From assembly GCF_963855985.1 (NCBI RefSeq), contig NC_087104.1, positions 10,106,001 to 10,170,000 on the forward strand: 64,000 nt of DNA, given 5' to 3'. Positions 20,761 to 31,482 of the stretch are shown here, piece by piece. The notes under the pieces were generated by a model. That model searched no databases and was not told where the DNA came from. It saw only the letters and a program-made list of their open reading frames with translations. This DNA is from Ostrinia nubilalis. Lineage: Eukaryota > Arthropoda > Insecta > Lepidoptera > Crambidae. Every line of letters begins with the position of its first letter. Within the stretch, counting starts at the first letter, position 1. The translations under genes and the position numbers were made by a program.

Positions 20761-22477
20761 ATGGGTATTCAAGCGCTATTACGGGGACAAGAGGAATTAT
20801 CATCACAAATAAATAGACTTTTGAGCAATTATAAGAAATCGAAAAGTAGAGTCACCAAACCATACATAGACACAAGATTAGAGTTATTAGAGTCAAACTT
20901 CGTAATATTTAAAAGAAATCACTTGGAAATACTGGAATTAGCTACAACAGAGGAGAGGAAAGACTTGCAATATTTTAGAGAAGATTTCTATTACAACTGT
21001 GAGGATGATTATTTAGAACTGAAGACTCTTATGAAGGAACATTTAGAGGAATTGGCCCCCAAGGTAGACACGGTCACCAAAGGCAGTGAAAACGTCACTG
21101 TGACCGCCCCAGCAAAATATGGTTTGAGAACTAAGTTGCCTGCCATAGAAATACCATCGTTCTCGGGAAATTACAATGAGTGGACTAGCTTTTATGATTT
21201 ATTCAAATCATTAATTCACAATAACTCAGAGTTAAGCAACATCCAGAAGTACCACTATTTGAAGAGCAATCTCAAGGGCGAAGCCGAGTTATTGTTGAGA
21301 CAATTTCCCTTAACCGAGGCAAACTACACGAAGGCCTTAGAATTGCTGGAGGCTAGATACGATAATAAGAGACTTATAGTACATGCACACATCACACGAT
21401 TTATTGGTCAGAAGAAATTTCCGTCAGAATCAGCCAACACATTATTAGACACCACAAATGAAACTTTGAACGCATTGAATAATGTGGGCGTATCGACTAC
21501 AAACTGGGACCCTCTGATTACGAACATCATTGTCGGTAAATTCGACAGTGAAAGTCATCGACTATGGGAGCAGAGGTTGGGAGGATCACGTGATATTCCA
21601 ACTACTAAGGAGCTGCTGGATTTCATGGAGATGCGATTTAGAACTCTTGAGTCATTAAACATCACCACTCCGAAGGAAACGACAGTGAATCGCACTCCAC
21701 CGTTGAAATCGTTTAAGGCCAGCGCTGAACCAATATGTACACTCTGTAGTAAGGACCATTATATACACAGTTGCAAAGATTTCACCAAATTGAGTCCAGA
21801 AGAACGACGTGACGTTGCTATAGAAAAACAGCTGTGCTTCAACTGTCTTATTCCGAAGCACAGTGTCCGATTTTGTCGTCAAAACACTTCGTGTAAGATT
21901 TGCCAGCGACGTCATCACTCACTCTTGCACCTGAATACTACAGAGACACAACAAACACATGCTACCCAAGTTGATAACGAAGAAGATGAAGAGGTTGGAG
22001 ATTATGACACATCCCAGTTGGCGGTATACAAGGCTGATATAACCGGAACACAGGTCTTGTTGGCTACGGCATTGGTACAGATTCGAGGCAAGGATGGCAG
22101 AAGACACACCCTGAGAGCGCTGATCGACCAAGGTTCGCAGGCGTCTTTTATCACAACATCAGCTGCTCAGCGCTTAGGATTACACAGGGAACACTTATAC
22201 AGCAGAGTTACAGGTGTTGATTCGAAGGTCAGTACGGTATCTAAGGAAGTCGTGGGTTTCAATTTATACTCACGACACGATGACAAACCTATTGTGGAGG
22301 TGAAAGCTCACGTACTGAAAACCTTAGCTTCAATTCTACCTAGAAAGGAGATAAATGTAACCTGCGCCTCTGAAATCAACAAATTGTCGTTAGCAGACCC
22401 CACGTTTAGTCGACCGAGTGGGATAGACCTTCTCTTAGGAGCAGAGATTTACGCACAAAGGACATTGTCAGAAACCG
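20761..22477 (+). pseudogene. BEL/Pao Gag and protease (element 1), interrupted
   Basis: The frame opens at ATG 20761, after a leader with no competing long frame, and runs 572 codons until it hits the insert. The DUF1759-type Gag domain spans about residues 120-290 (LPAIEIPSFSGNYNEW at ~126, then FYDLFKSLIHNN). CCHC-like zinc motifs follow at about 325-400 (CTLCSKDHYIHSC, CFNC, CKICQRRHHSLLH). The aspartic protease site is ALIDQGSQASF, with Asp at residue 456, the DQGS variant usual in BEL/Pao. A second protease block, DLLLGAEIY, sits near residue 562. The open frame's stop at 22480-22482 lies inside the insert. The reading frame after the insert is the same, so the interruption alone broke it. 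Confidence 0.92.
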
Positions 22478-23016
22478 CCTAAAAAACCGCCCAAAAACAT
22501 TAACCCATCATAATTATTTTCTATTTTTTTTAATACATTAAGCACCCTTTCATTCTAATGGACACTTAAGCATTGAAAAATTAAATAAATAAGTCTTTTA
22601 ACGTTTATTCTATAATACTATTACAACTTCCGGACGTTTTGGTGCGTGGCATGGTCTAAAACCTATCAAGTTCCATAATTTTTGCCGATAAAATCTGTAC
22701 GAGGCATTACCGTACTTTATTGCTGGGAGTCCATGTATAGTGATGTTCCTGCGGCCATCATAGACAATAAAATATCGATTTTGAAAATAAAATAAATCGA
22801 TTAAACTGCTTTGAAGATTAGATTTGCGTTAAAAGCTAAAAAGATATTGACAGTTTGACACTATTACAAGAAGATATCTAAAGTGTCCAACTGGTCGAAG
22901 GTCGTAAATAAAATAAAAATAATTAGGACCATAAACTGATATTCATGGTATCATAACTGTAAAACTGTCAGAATCCGATGTTGAATCCAATGCCAGTTGA
23001 AGTGTGAGAAACATAT

Positions 23017-23110
23017 ATATTTTTTTTTTATGTGACAGGAGGCAAATGAGCAGACGGATCACCTGATATCAACCTAGTATAGTTGCCAGTCTCTCATAAT
23101 CTATGCCAAT
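23017..23110 (-). repeat. LINE 3' tail fragment, minus strand
   Basis: A T-run followed by 'GGAGGCAAATGAGCAGACGG' and 'TCACCTGATATCAACC' is the complement of a widespread lepidopteran LINE 3' end with a poly(A) tail. Confidence 0.6.
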
Positions 23111-23114
23111 GAGG

Positions 23115-23285
23115 GTTTTCGCGATTGAAAAATCCGCCAGATGGCAATACGTAGACGTGAGGTCCAAATGCTGCATGATTGGTTATTTTTGACATGACAT
23201 TGACAGATATCCACCAATCATGCAGCATTTGGACCTCGCGTCTACGTATTGCCATCTCGCGGATTTTTCAATCGCGAAAACCCTC
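23115..23285. mobile_element. Hairpin MITE, GAGGGTTTTCGCGATTG ends
   Basis: About 75 bp at each side form a nearly perfect inverted repeat (GAGGGTTTTCGCGATTGAAA at left, its complement at right) around a ~25-bp loop. AT flanks both ends. The left arm reads '...CCGCCAGATGG', the right '...CCATCTCGCGG', one of few differences. Confidence 0.88.
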
Positions 23286-24639
23286 ATTCATAGCACATGT
23301 ATAATAATAGACCAAATGAACTTTTATAGATTGTGAAAGAGAAGATAGATTTTATTATTTTATTAAAATCTTGCCACGAGGTAGTTTTTCAGTAGAAACC
23401 AGGATTGGATAATCGCTACAGGCAAGTATCAGAACATTTTATAAATATTTTTAATCGATTATATCCATGTGAATCGTTTTAATAAATTGTCATTTTACTT
23501 TTTCAATTAAAACTTTTTCAATCCCTAGTCTTGTCAAACTGTCATAATGTCAACAAATTATAAATGTCACGTCATTTGACTCAATTTCAGTCTTCTGTGC
23601 GTTTATTGTATTTTTATTTCAATGAAATAGTGCTAAAGGGTTAGTACTAAAACTGAAAGCCTTTTTTCAGAAAGAAAACCAATGTGGTGCCCTTATTATT
23701 CATGCTGTTTGAAAGTTACAAGTCAGTGATACAGAGTTGCCGACATTATAACTCCGTAGTGATACCATACCAAAGAAGAAGTTTTCCTAAACACTTGTGT
23801 TGTTTTTATATGTGATCGAATAAAAAGGATTAATTCTACTGCTCAAATGGAATAACTTATCCCAAGAGACCGAATATAAAAAAACCTCTCCATAGAAATT
23901 ATCACCATCACGAGGATGTGAATTTTTTTGAGAATTTGATATTGGTCCTGTAAGAATAGTTGTATTTCAGTAGTAGAATCAACCCTTCTTGTTTCATCAG
24001 CAAGAGTAACTTTAAAAACGCCCTGTAGGTAGGTATTATTAAGCTGAAGAGTTTGTTTAGTGTCAAAGACTGTCACACAGTGTAACTTAAATTGGCATAT
24101 TATGATAATGAACATAAAAACTTAAATAAATATTTATGTTAATATTTTTTCTATTTATTTATTTTCCCAAAGCTTCACAGTGACAGCTGAAACAGCAATA
24201 CTGTTAACAAAACAGTAAAACTAAACTTGGAACAAACTGTTACAAATATGAGGGGTTTAATATTTTACAAATTATTTATAAATTTTTATTAATTAATAGT
24301 AAATAAATTGATATTTTTTACTCTAAAGCTATACATATTTTACAAATTAAAATAAAACCGCATGTTGCTTTACTTTCTCGTATAGGTAATAAATGTAATT
24401 AATGGCTAGATTATTAATGTTACTTTGTTACCCTCAATAGTGAGGAAATCTTATAAAATGGTAACCCTGATTTTTATTGTCATTCAAGTGCTCTTTCTTC
24501 GCATAGGCTTCTGTGATTTGGCCAAGGGCCACACACATTGCGATAACATTATGCGACATTGATTTGACAGCAGCGGAGTGAAGTCTTGCGACTATGCAAA
24601 ATGATACCCTGTAATCGTAGCGCATACAGACATAGACGG

Positions 24640-24880
24640 GGCGGGGCACATAGCTCGTAGAGCTGATGGCCGCTGGGGCAGGAAAGTTCTTGAGTGGCGA
24701 CCACGAGCCGAAAGACGTAGCGTGGGCAGGCCTCCCACTAGGTGGACCGACGATCTGGTGAAGGTCGCGGGAGGTGCCTGTATGCGAGCGGTGCAGGATC
24801 GGTCTTCGTGGAAATCCTTGGGGGAGGCCTTTGTCCAGCAGTGGACGTCTTTTCGGCTGAAACGAACGAACGAACGATAC
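24640..24880 (+). mobile_element. RTE LINE 3' end
   Basis: Starts at 'GGGGCGGGGCACATAGCTCG' and carries the same C-terminal coding as 46815-47035, about 90 percent similar by eye, ending 'GGCTGAAACGAACGAACG'. The encoded peptide (TRWTDDLVKVAGG..., then W.SLGEAFVQQW) is intact but the rest of the LINE is missing. Confidence 0.85.
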
Positions 24881-25069
24881 GTATTACCACTATTTACCAG
24901 ACATTACTATTTATTGCATACTCGCCGGATTACACGTAGGAGCACGCGCGTAACAGCTTCGGCCTTGCATTATTATAAGATCTTGTTCCGCCCTTTTACG
25001 AACTTCCTCCGTGAGGATATCCCCGCCGAATTCTATGATGAACCTATCAAAAGTCATATTCTGCAATGT

Positions 25070-25215
25070 CAACCCACCACAAGGTGGACCGACGACCTGA
25101 TAAAGGTAGCGGGAAGGCGCTGGATGCAGGCCGCTACCAACCGTGCGATGTGGAAGTCATTGGGGGAGGCCTATGTTCAGTAGTGGACGTCCTGTGGCTG
25201 AAATGATGATGATGA
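25070..25215 (+). mobile_element. Second RTE LINE 3' end with (TGATGA)n tail
   Basis: Encodes TRWTDDLIKVAGRRWMQAA and SLGEAYVQ, then 'GTGGACGTCCTGTGGCTGAA' and (ATGATG)n, the short-repeat tail expected of RTE LINEs. It belongs to a different subfamily from the copy 200 bp upstream. Confidence 0.8.
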
Positions 25216-25657
25216 TGAAGAAATGAATGAAAATGACAAATCTTCGAACGTGTATAATACCGTGCCAAAGTAATCATATAATTTTGGCACCTTAATAACT
25301 ATTGCCGTTTTTGTTGTAAAGATCATGCAGCGCTACTTGCGGATATTATTGGAAAGAAAACTATGTGGGCTCTAGATCTGAAGCCGCTTTAACGAACACG
25401 AAGTGCTCATACAATGCGGCGTATTTTCTTCCAGTCTTTAGTCAGGACTTTAGTCGAATTAAAACCCCGGTTGAACGTGATATAGCCGCACTAGAATACG
25501 ATGCTTTTTTGCATAATCGCAAGACTTCGTTCCGGTGTCGACCGAATGTTATCATGATGTATGTGGCCCAGGGGTTACCGTAGCCGCTAAGGTTTGAAAC
25601 TTCTTGCTTAAAATATTGTAGTCTTTGGCATAGACTACGATGGTAGTCATGGAGATA

Positions 25658-25985
25658 GGAGTTTGTTATCTCGTGTCAGATGTAAATGGTGAAAAGAAAA
25701 CTCATGATTCGTGGTATTTTTATGTAATATGTAGGTATTTTATAAAAGTGGAACCCCGAGTGATCTCCAAAACCCATTCTATTATTATATACGATTCGGC
25801 TTCGATATCTATAATACAATAGGAGTTTATTTCATGTGTCAGATGACAAGGGTGGAAACAACCTACGATTCATGTTGTTTATTTACGTGCAATATGTGGG
25901 CATATTGTAAAAGTGGAATGCCGAGTTGTATTTCTAAAACTTGTTCTATTATTTTATACTATTTGGCTGCGACTCGGCGTGACGA
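25658..25985 (+). repeat. Diverged tandem duplication, period ~164 bp
   Basis: Segments beginning GGAGTTTGTT (25658) and GGAGTTTATT (25822) share the order 'TGTCAGATG', 'GATTC', 'AAAAGTGGAA', 'CCGAGT' and 'TTCTATTATT'. Identity is roughly 65-70 percent by eye. It lies near the right end of the 3.7-kb insert and may be its subterminal repeat. Confidence 0.65.
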
Positions 25986-26203
25986 CAATACAAAACATTT
26001 TTCGCGAATCGGTGTTCATACATTCACACAATACATTAGACGCCATGTTGTCATAAACGACATATTATAAAATCGCTGTGATTTAATATTCTTAATCATT
26101 AATTTTATGGCAAGTGTCCATCAGGAATCATTGTTCTTACACACAGAATCGTATTATTTCGCTTTCGGGTAGTAATATGTCAAAATTGTTGGTTCTTTAG
26201 GCG

Positions 26204-28518
26204 AACAATGTATGGAGAACGAACATTGTCCTTTGATGGATGGTGTCAAAAGATATAGCTCAATTATAGCACAGAACTCGCTTCTGGGTTGGCTCATTTC
26301 AGGCAAAGTTGAGGGACCACACACTGAAATGAAGGAGATCGTTGTTTTGCACAGCCAACTTCAGACAGATGACATTTTACAGCGGTTCTGGGAATCGGAG
26401 GAGCTACACACACAAACTCGTACACAGACAGCAAGTGAAACACAGTGTGAGAAGATATTTGAACAGACGCATTCTCGCACTGACTCTGGGCGTTACATTG
26501 TTGCTCTACCGTTCTCGACTGAAAAGAATGGAACACCGCTCGGAGAATCGAAGAGCCTTGCTGTCAAACGTTTGCTGCACATGGAACGTCGTTTCCAGCG
26601 CGATGAGGTATTCCAGCAACGTTATAAGGGGTTTATGGATGAGTACGAGGATCTACAGCATATGGAAAAGGTTCCTGTGGCAGACTTGAATAAGCCTGAC
26701 GTTTGTTATCTCCCGCACCACGGAATCCTTCGAGAAGACAGCACAACCACAAAGCTGCGGGTCGTTTTTGACGGCTCTGTGGAAACAAGTTCAGGTACTT
26801 CACTGAACGAGAAGTTACTGATTGGTCCATCTCTTCAGCACGACATTCGTGACATCTTCTTACGCTGGCGTCAACACAAAGTCTGCTTGGTAGCCGACAT
26901 CCAGCGTATGTATAGACAAATACTCGTGAGACCCGAAGACCAGGATTATCAGCGAATCGTCTGGAGAAAAAGCCCTGCAGACCCAATCAGTGAATATCGG
27001 TTGTGTACGGTTACGTATGGCACGTCGTGTGCCCCGTATCTCGCGATCAAAGTGTTAAAGCAGTTGGCAAGTGATGAGCGTTGTAAATATCCTAACGCCG
27101 CGAGTGTTCTAGAGTGCGATTTTTACATGGATGATCTGTTGTCGGGATGTGATACAGAAAATGACGCTATTAATTTGTGTAAGGAGTTAATTGGTTTGTT
27201 ACAAAGTGGAGGTTTTGTGTTACATAAATGGGGTACAAATTCAGTTGATGTTCTAAATAGCTTACCAAAGGACGGCAGCCAACCACAAGAGTCATTTGAT
27301 ATTGTGATGGAAAATTCAATAAAGGCTTTAGGTGTTAAATGGAATCCAAAAAAGGACAGTTTTGAATTAAAAATTAATTTTTCACAAGATTCACAGAAAA
27401 AATTGACTAAACGGATAGTACTTTCAGACATAGCTAAAATCTATGACCCTTTGGGCTGGTTGTCTCCGGTGGTTATTGTTGCTAAAATATTTTTACAGCG
27501 ATTATGGCTCCTTGGTGTTGGCTGGGATGACGAACTTCCCTTCAATTTTCAAACAGAATGGTTGTCGTTTAGAGATGAATTTAACCGCATGATAACTATT
27601 AATTTACCACGTTGGATTGGGATTACAAACACCAATTTAAAGGTTGAGATACACGGTTTTAGTGATGCCTCCAACGCAGCATATGCAGGAGTTGTTTTTC
27701 TTCGCATAATTAACAGTTCCGGGATTGTAGTTAAATTAGTGGCAGCCAAAACCAAGGTAGCGCCAATAAAACAAGTCTCAATTCCTCACCTAGAGTTGTG
27801 TGGCGCTGTATTGACAGCAAAATTAATGGACAGAGTTAAGACTTGTTTAAATGTGCCTGATTGTAATGTTTATGGTTGGACCGACTCTACCATAGTTCTA
27901 GCGTGGTTACAGAAGCATCCTAATAGTTGGAAAACGTTTGTGGGTAATCGCGTCGCCGAGATTTTGAATGTTACTAAATCTAGTCAATGGCATCATGTAA
28001 ACTCTAAAGACAACCCAGCAGATTGTGCTTCGCGAGGCATTCCTCCTGCACAACTGCCAGAACATGAACTATGGTGGAGTGGGCCGCATTGGTTATATTC
28101 CTCTAATGAAATTATTGTGAATAATGAATTGCATGAAACTGATTTAGAGTATAAAGTCGTTGCGCATGCAGTTAATGTTGATGAACTACCCGATGAATTG
28201 ATTATACAAAATTATTCCAACTTAATGAGATTGAAAAGAGTGATTGCATATTGCTTACGGTTTGTGAAAAATTGTAAACTAAGAATTCAAGCTAAAATTA
28301 ATTCTAAGAACGAACTATCCAATGAATTTCCTCAATATCTAACCACTAATGAACTAAGATTTGCAATGAACTGTTGTATTAAAATGTCACAAAATTGCTA
28401 TTTCTCTGATGAAATTAATGCTTTGCAAACTGGTCAAGGTATCTCCAAGAAAAGTCCTTTATACTTTTTACATCCATTTATTGATGAGAATCAACTTTTA
28501 AGAGTTGGTGGTAGATGA
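26204..28518 (+). pseudogene. BEL/Pao reverse transcriptase and RNase H (element 1)
   Basis: The frame continues from Gag-protease after the insert. The BEL signature QNSLLGWLISGK comes first (near 26272), then a Peptidase_A17-type linker (LERRFQRDE-like, MDEYEDLQHMEKV). Reverse-transcriptase blocks follow: LRVVFDGS (26755), LVADIQRMYRQI (catalytic D near 26896) and FYMDDLLSG (catalytic DD at 27130-27135). The RNase H-like region has GFSDASNAAYAG (27655), SIPHLELCGAVL (27778) and WTDSTIVLAWL (27877). The frame ends in TGA at 28516-28518, immediately after LLRVGGR, where BEL elements read on into integrase. That stop is premature. Confidence 0.93.
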
Positions 28519-29711
28519 AAAAACGCGCCTATCCCACGTGACACTAAAACCCATTGATCGTATCAGGAAAATCTCATTTAGCAAAATTGATAGTGAACCA
28601 AACGCATCAAAGGACTTTGCATGGAGGCCCCTTGCTTATGTTAAATGTTATTCGTGCTAACTATTGGATAACAAATGTTAAATCTTTAGTAAAGTTGCAT
28701 GTTAGAAAATGTATTGCATGTGTGAGATACTCTCCCAAGTTTGCTATTCAATTGATGGGGAACTTGCCAGCAGCCAGGGTAACTATATCGAAGCCTTTTT
28801 CTAGTAGTGGTGTAGATTTTGCCGGTCCGTGTTATTTGAAATCTTCCAAGCTTCGAACCGCTGCCTCAATTAAGGCTTATATTGCCATATTTATTTGCAC
28901 TGTCACAAAAGCCATACACTTAGAGCTCGTGTCTGAGCTATCAACAAATGCCTTTATCGCTGCCTTTAAGAGGTTCACAGCTCGCCGTGGTCATTGTGCT
29001 CATTTATATTCTGACTGTGGAACTAATTTCATTGGTGCCAATTTTGAGCTCGCTAGAATGCTAAATAAATGTAAAGCGTCCCTACCTGTAGAATTAAGAG
29101 AGCTTCTAGCTTCTGACGGGACTGAATGGCATTTTATTCCCCCAGGATCGCCTCATTTTGGAGGCCTGTGGGAAGCCGGTGTGCGCTCCACTAAACATCA
29201 TATTCACCGGGTTACAAAAGACACCAAACTTACCTTTGAAGAGTATAGTACCCTCTTAGCCCAGATAGAATGTTGTCTCAATTCTCGTCCCATTTCTGCT
29301 TTAAGCGATTCAGTAGATGATTTTACCGCCCTGACCCCTGGTCATTTTCTAATGTTAGGTCCACCTTCAGTGGTTCCTCATGAAGATGTAATCGATATAC
29401 CGATGAATAGACTTAATCGTTGGCAACATGTAGAGCACATGTTACAGTCATTTTGGAAGCGTTGGACTCAGGAATACCTAGTCACTCTTCAAAATCGATA
29501 CAAATGGTCTTCTCCGCAAAGGTCCCTTCAGGTAAACGATTTAGTAATTGTCAAAAATGAGTGCCTTCCTCCCTCTAAGTGGTTGCTAGGTAGAGTAACA
29601 GAGATCCATCCCGGAAATGATGGTTTAGTACGTGTAGTGACAGTTAAATGCCGTGACACGATTCTGAAACGTCCTATTACTAAAATATGTATGCTCCCTA
29701 TAGAATCCTAA
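28519..29711 (+). pseudogene. BEL/Pao integrase and C-terminal domain (element 1)
   Basis: After the premature TGA the zero frame continues for 10-11 codons with sensible BEL residues (KNAPIPRDTK), then a single-base shift near 28545-28550 moves coding to the frame open from 28551 to 29711. That frame has the zinc-binding HHCC region (HLAKLIVNQTHQRTLHGG ... CIAC), the integrase core with the three acidic residues in context (VDFAGP near 28817, YSDCGTNF near 29008, LWEAGVRST near 29169) and a DUF5641-like tail (MLQSFWKRWTQEYL, VNDLVIVKNE, LPPSKWLLGRV). Two lesions separate it from RT, so no full polyprotein is expected. Confidence 0.92.
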
Positions 29712-29750
29712 TGTTATTGAAAGGACTAAGTCGTCCTTGGCTGGCGGCAA

Positions 29751-29970
29751 TGTTTAGATTAAGATAAAATGTATTTGCGCTTTTCGTAGCGCCACCCCCG
29801 CGCGGAACTAAGTTCCAATTTTCGTTAATAGATGGCGTTGACCGTAATTGACTCGCGCTAACATTTGATTTTTTTCGGACTTTATAGGGTGTTTTGCATA
29901 ACTGGTTTAATAAAGTTTTATCAGCCTACGGAAGTTGTGTTATTTAATCGTGTGATGTGAAGTGTGTGAA
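29751..29970 (+). repeat. BEL element 1, 3' LTR (intact, 220 bp)
   Basis: Starts TGTTTAGATT after a weak purine tract (GGACTAAG... GGCGGCAA) and ends GTGTGTGAA. This uninterrupted copy fixes the boundaries of the insert in the 5' LTR. It includes TTTAATAAAG (near 29906) as a likely polyadenylation signal. Confidence 0.95.
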
Positions 29971-29974
29971 TAAT

Positions 29975-30176
29975 ATATAAGATATAAATAAAAATGAATT
30001 GACGTTCGTTAGTCTGATTATAACTCGAGAACGGCTGGGCCGATTGAGCTGATTTTGGTTTTAAAATGTTTGTCGTAGTCCAGGGTAGGTCTAAACGTTG
30101 AGTAAATACGCGCGCGATATTGTTTTTCTGTGACAGACAAAATTCCACGCGGGCGAAGCCGCGGGCGGAAAGCTAG
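29975..30176 (-). repeat. LINE/SINE 3' tail, minus strand
   Basis: Reverse complement of the family at 13088-13289 (ends 'CCGCGGGCGGAAAGCTAGT'). It adjoins the 3' LTR, so BEL element 1 lies between two LINE tails in opposite orientations. Confidence 0.8.
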
Positions 30177-30948
30177 TAATTTATTAAAAAAATCTTTGAC
30201 ACGAAACTACATGTTCGCTAGGTACTCTATTTTTCTACTTCATACCTATATGTAAGATCCAATGAAAAGTTGAGTCAGGCTAAATTCAAAAGTATAATAT
30301 TTGCTAGATCCATAAATATCAAGCCACTTACCTCCCTTCACAGTACAGAGAGCTGTCAAATTATAACTTCTCGATACTACTAGTTTGATTTAGTTCGCGC
30401 GTGTTTGTCCCCGGGGACGGAACCCAAAAACCAGTCGCGAAAACACTTTAGTAACATACCTACTTATGTATAATCCTTGTACGCGTCGAAGCGAATTTAT
30501 TCCTAACTCGATTCGTGTGAACTGGAAATTCACAGTATGATTTTCGTTCGAGCCTAAAATTACATAATTACCTATTAAGCTTAATTTTACAGGAGAACTA
30601 TGGTGATAGTAACTATGCTTTACGTCTTGAAATTATGAAATGATCTTGGTATGGTGAAGCTACGAGAGTAGGTGAAGCTACTAGATATGAATGTAAATTA
30701 GTTTTATCGGAGTATGGCCAGTTATGCTCTCTATTACAATATGTGATATAAAAACTTAGGACAAGCTCTTGAGAACAGGGTCCCGTGTGATCTCATCATC
30801 ACTTTAGCAAAGTTTGTGTTATTGTAACAGTACTTAAGTAGTTATTTATTTTACGAATTTTTATTATGTGTCTAATGTTATATACCTGGTTTCTCTTCTC
30901 TCAGTGAGTTATCTGTAGATATTCGTTTTATCGTATGAAAGTAGTAGG
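30177..30948. other. Unassigned stretch
   Basis: No gene or repeat boundary is supported. AT-rich sequence, presumably intronic. Confidence 0.35.
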
Positions 30949-30950
30949 TA

Positions 30951-31099
30951 CAGTCAGCGTCAAATAGTTTGTGTGACACATAAAGTAACCAAAAAGTTCG
31001 CAACATGACGTCTTTGTAGCTATTACGAGTAGAGTAATGTTGTGTTGAATGTGGTGTGTTTGGCCACTTTGGGTGTCCCGAACTATTTGATACTGACTG
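30951..31099. mobile_element. MITE with CAGTCAGCGTCAAATAGTT ends, TA target
   Basis: 149 bp flanked by TA on both sides. The left end CAGTCAGCGTCAAATAGTT matches the complement of AACTATTTGATACTGACTG with two differences. A partial right end of the same family is visible near 37337-37350. Confidence 0.8.
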
Positions 31100-31233
31100 T
31101 ATCGTAGCTCAAATCGTCACATGATTAACCAAACATAAGAGCTTATTACAATATTATGAATTATTAAATTCTTATAAACTTTCAGTGAACTTGTGATTTA
31201 CTGAAAAAAACTAAAGCATCCTTCCCTCCCCAG

Positions 31234-31439
31234 TTGCTATGCGTATTCCCGGAGCGCGCATCGCGCGTGTGCGCAGCGGCGTGCGCGGCCGCGACGCGCG
31301 TCGGCGGCGAAGGGCGCGCGGTGCGTGGCGCGCGCGAGACGCTCGACGCGCTGCGACGGGACGGCGACGCGCGGCCGCCGCACGTCATCGTGGTGGACGC
31401 GCGGCAACCGCAGTCGCTTGACGCTACGCTTCTGGCCAA
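31234..31439 (+). CDS. Exon encoding a PDE8-like receiver (REC) domain segment
   Basis: A pyrimidine-rich acceptor ('CCTTCCCTCCCCAG', to 31233) precedes a GC-rich exon that is open in phase 0 and ends at a GTAAGT donor (31440). It encodes LLCVFPERASRVCAAAC at the start and PPHVIVVDARQPQSLDATLL at the end. This order, 'LLxVF', a variable alpha-helical part, then 'hhIhVDxRxPxxLDAxxL', matches the N-terminal REC-like domain of PDE8 phosphodiesterases (high-affinity cAMP hydrolases with REC, PAS and catalytic domains). The Asp in VVDARQP would be the phospho-acceptor-like position. The middle is unusually Ala/Arg-rich because of extreme GC. Only this exon is visible; the PAS and HD catalytic exons lie outside or are unrecognised. 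A receiver domain of another protein is the main alternative. Confidence 0.6.
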
Positions 31440-31482
31440 GTAAGTAATTGCTTTCGATAATATTCCTTCTGTAACATTTATT

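Larger units (their letters stand above)
22478..26201. mobile_element. 3.7-kb insert in BEL element 1 polyprotein
   Basis: The ends are inverted (CCTAAAAAACC at left, GG(T)TCTTTAGG at right), each next to CG (22476-22477 and 26202-26203). Removing the insert with one CG leaves the BEL frame continuous, which supports a 2-bp duplication. The interior is a composite: a LINE-tail scrap (23017-23110), a hairpin MITE (23115-23285), two RTE 3' ends (24640-24880, 25070-25205) and a diverged tandem duplication (25658-25985). No transposase is recognisable, so it is a non-autonomous or decayed DNA transposon that has itself collected insertions. Confidence 0.75.
18233..29970 (+). mobile_element. BEL/Pao LTR retrotransposon, element 1 (interrupted twice)
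   Basis: Two 220-bp LTRs (18233-18330 plus 20184-20305; 29751-29970) flank a Gag-protease-RT-RNaseH-integrase region in BEL/Pao order. The LTRs are identical by eye over all 220 bp, the mark of recent insertion. Two later insertions (18331-20181 in the 5' LTR, 22478-26201 in the polyprotein) expand the element from about 6.2 kb to 11.7 kb. Pol also has an in-frame TGA at 28516 and a frameshift near 28545. No matching 4-6 bp duplication is visible: left flank TTTTT, right flank TAATA. The element cannot make a full polyprotein. Confidence 0.93.

Noticed and set aside
22483..22530. The stop at 22480-22482 as the natural end of Gag-protease
   Set aside because: The stop lies in the terminal repeat of the insert, and the BEL protein resumes in the same frame at 26204.
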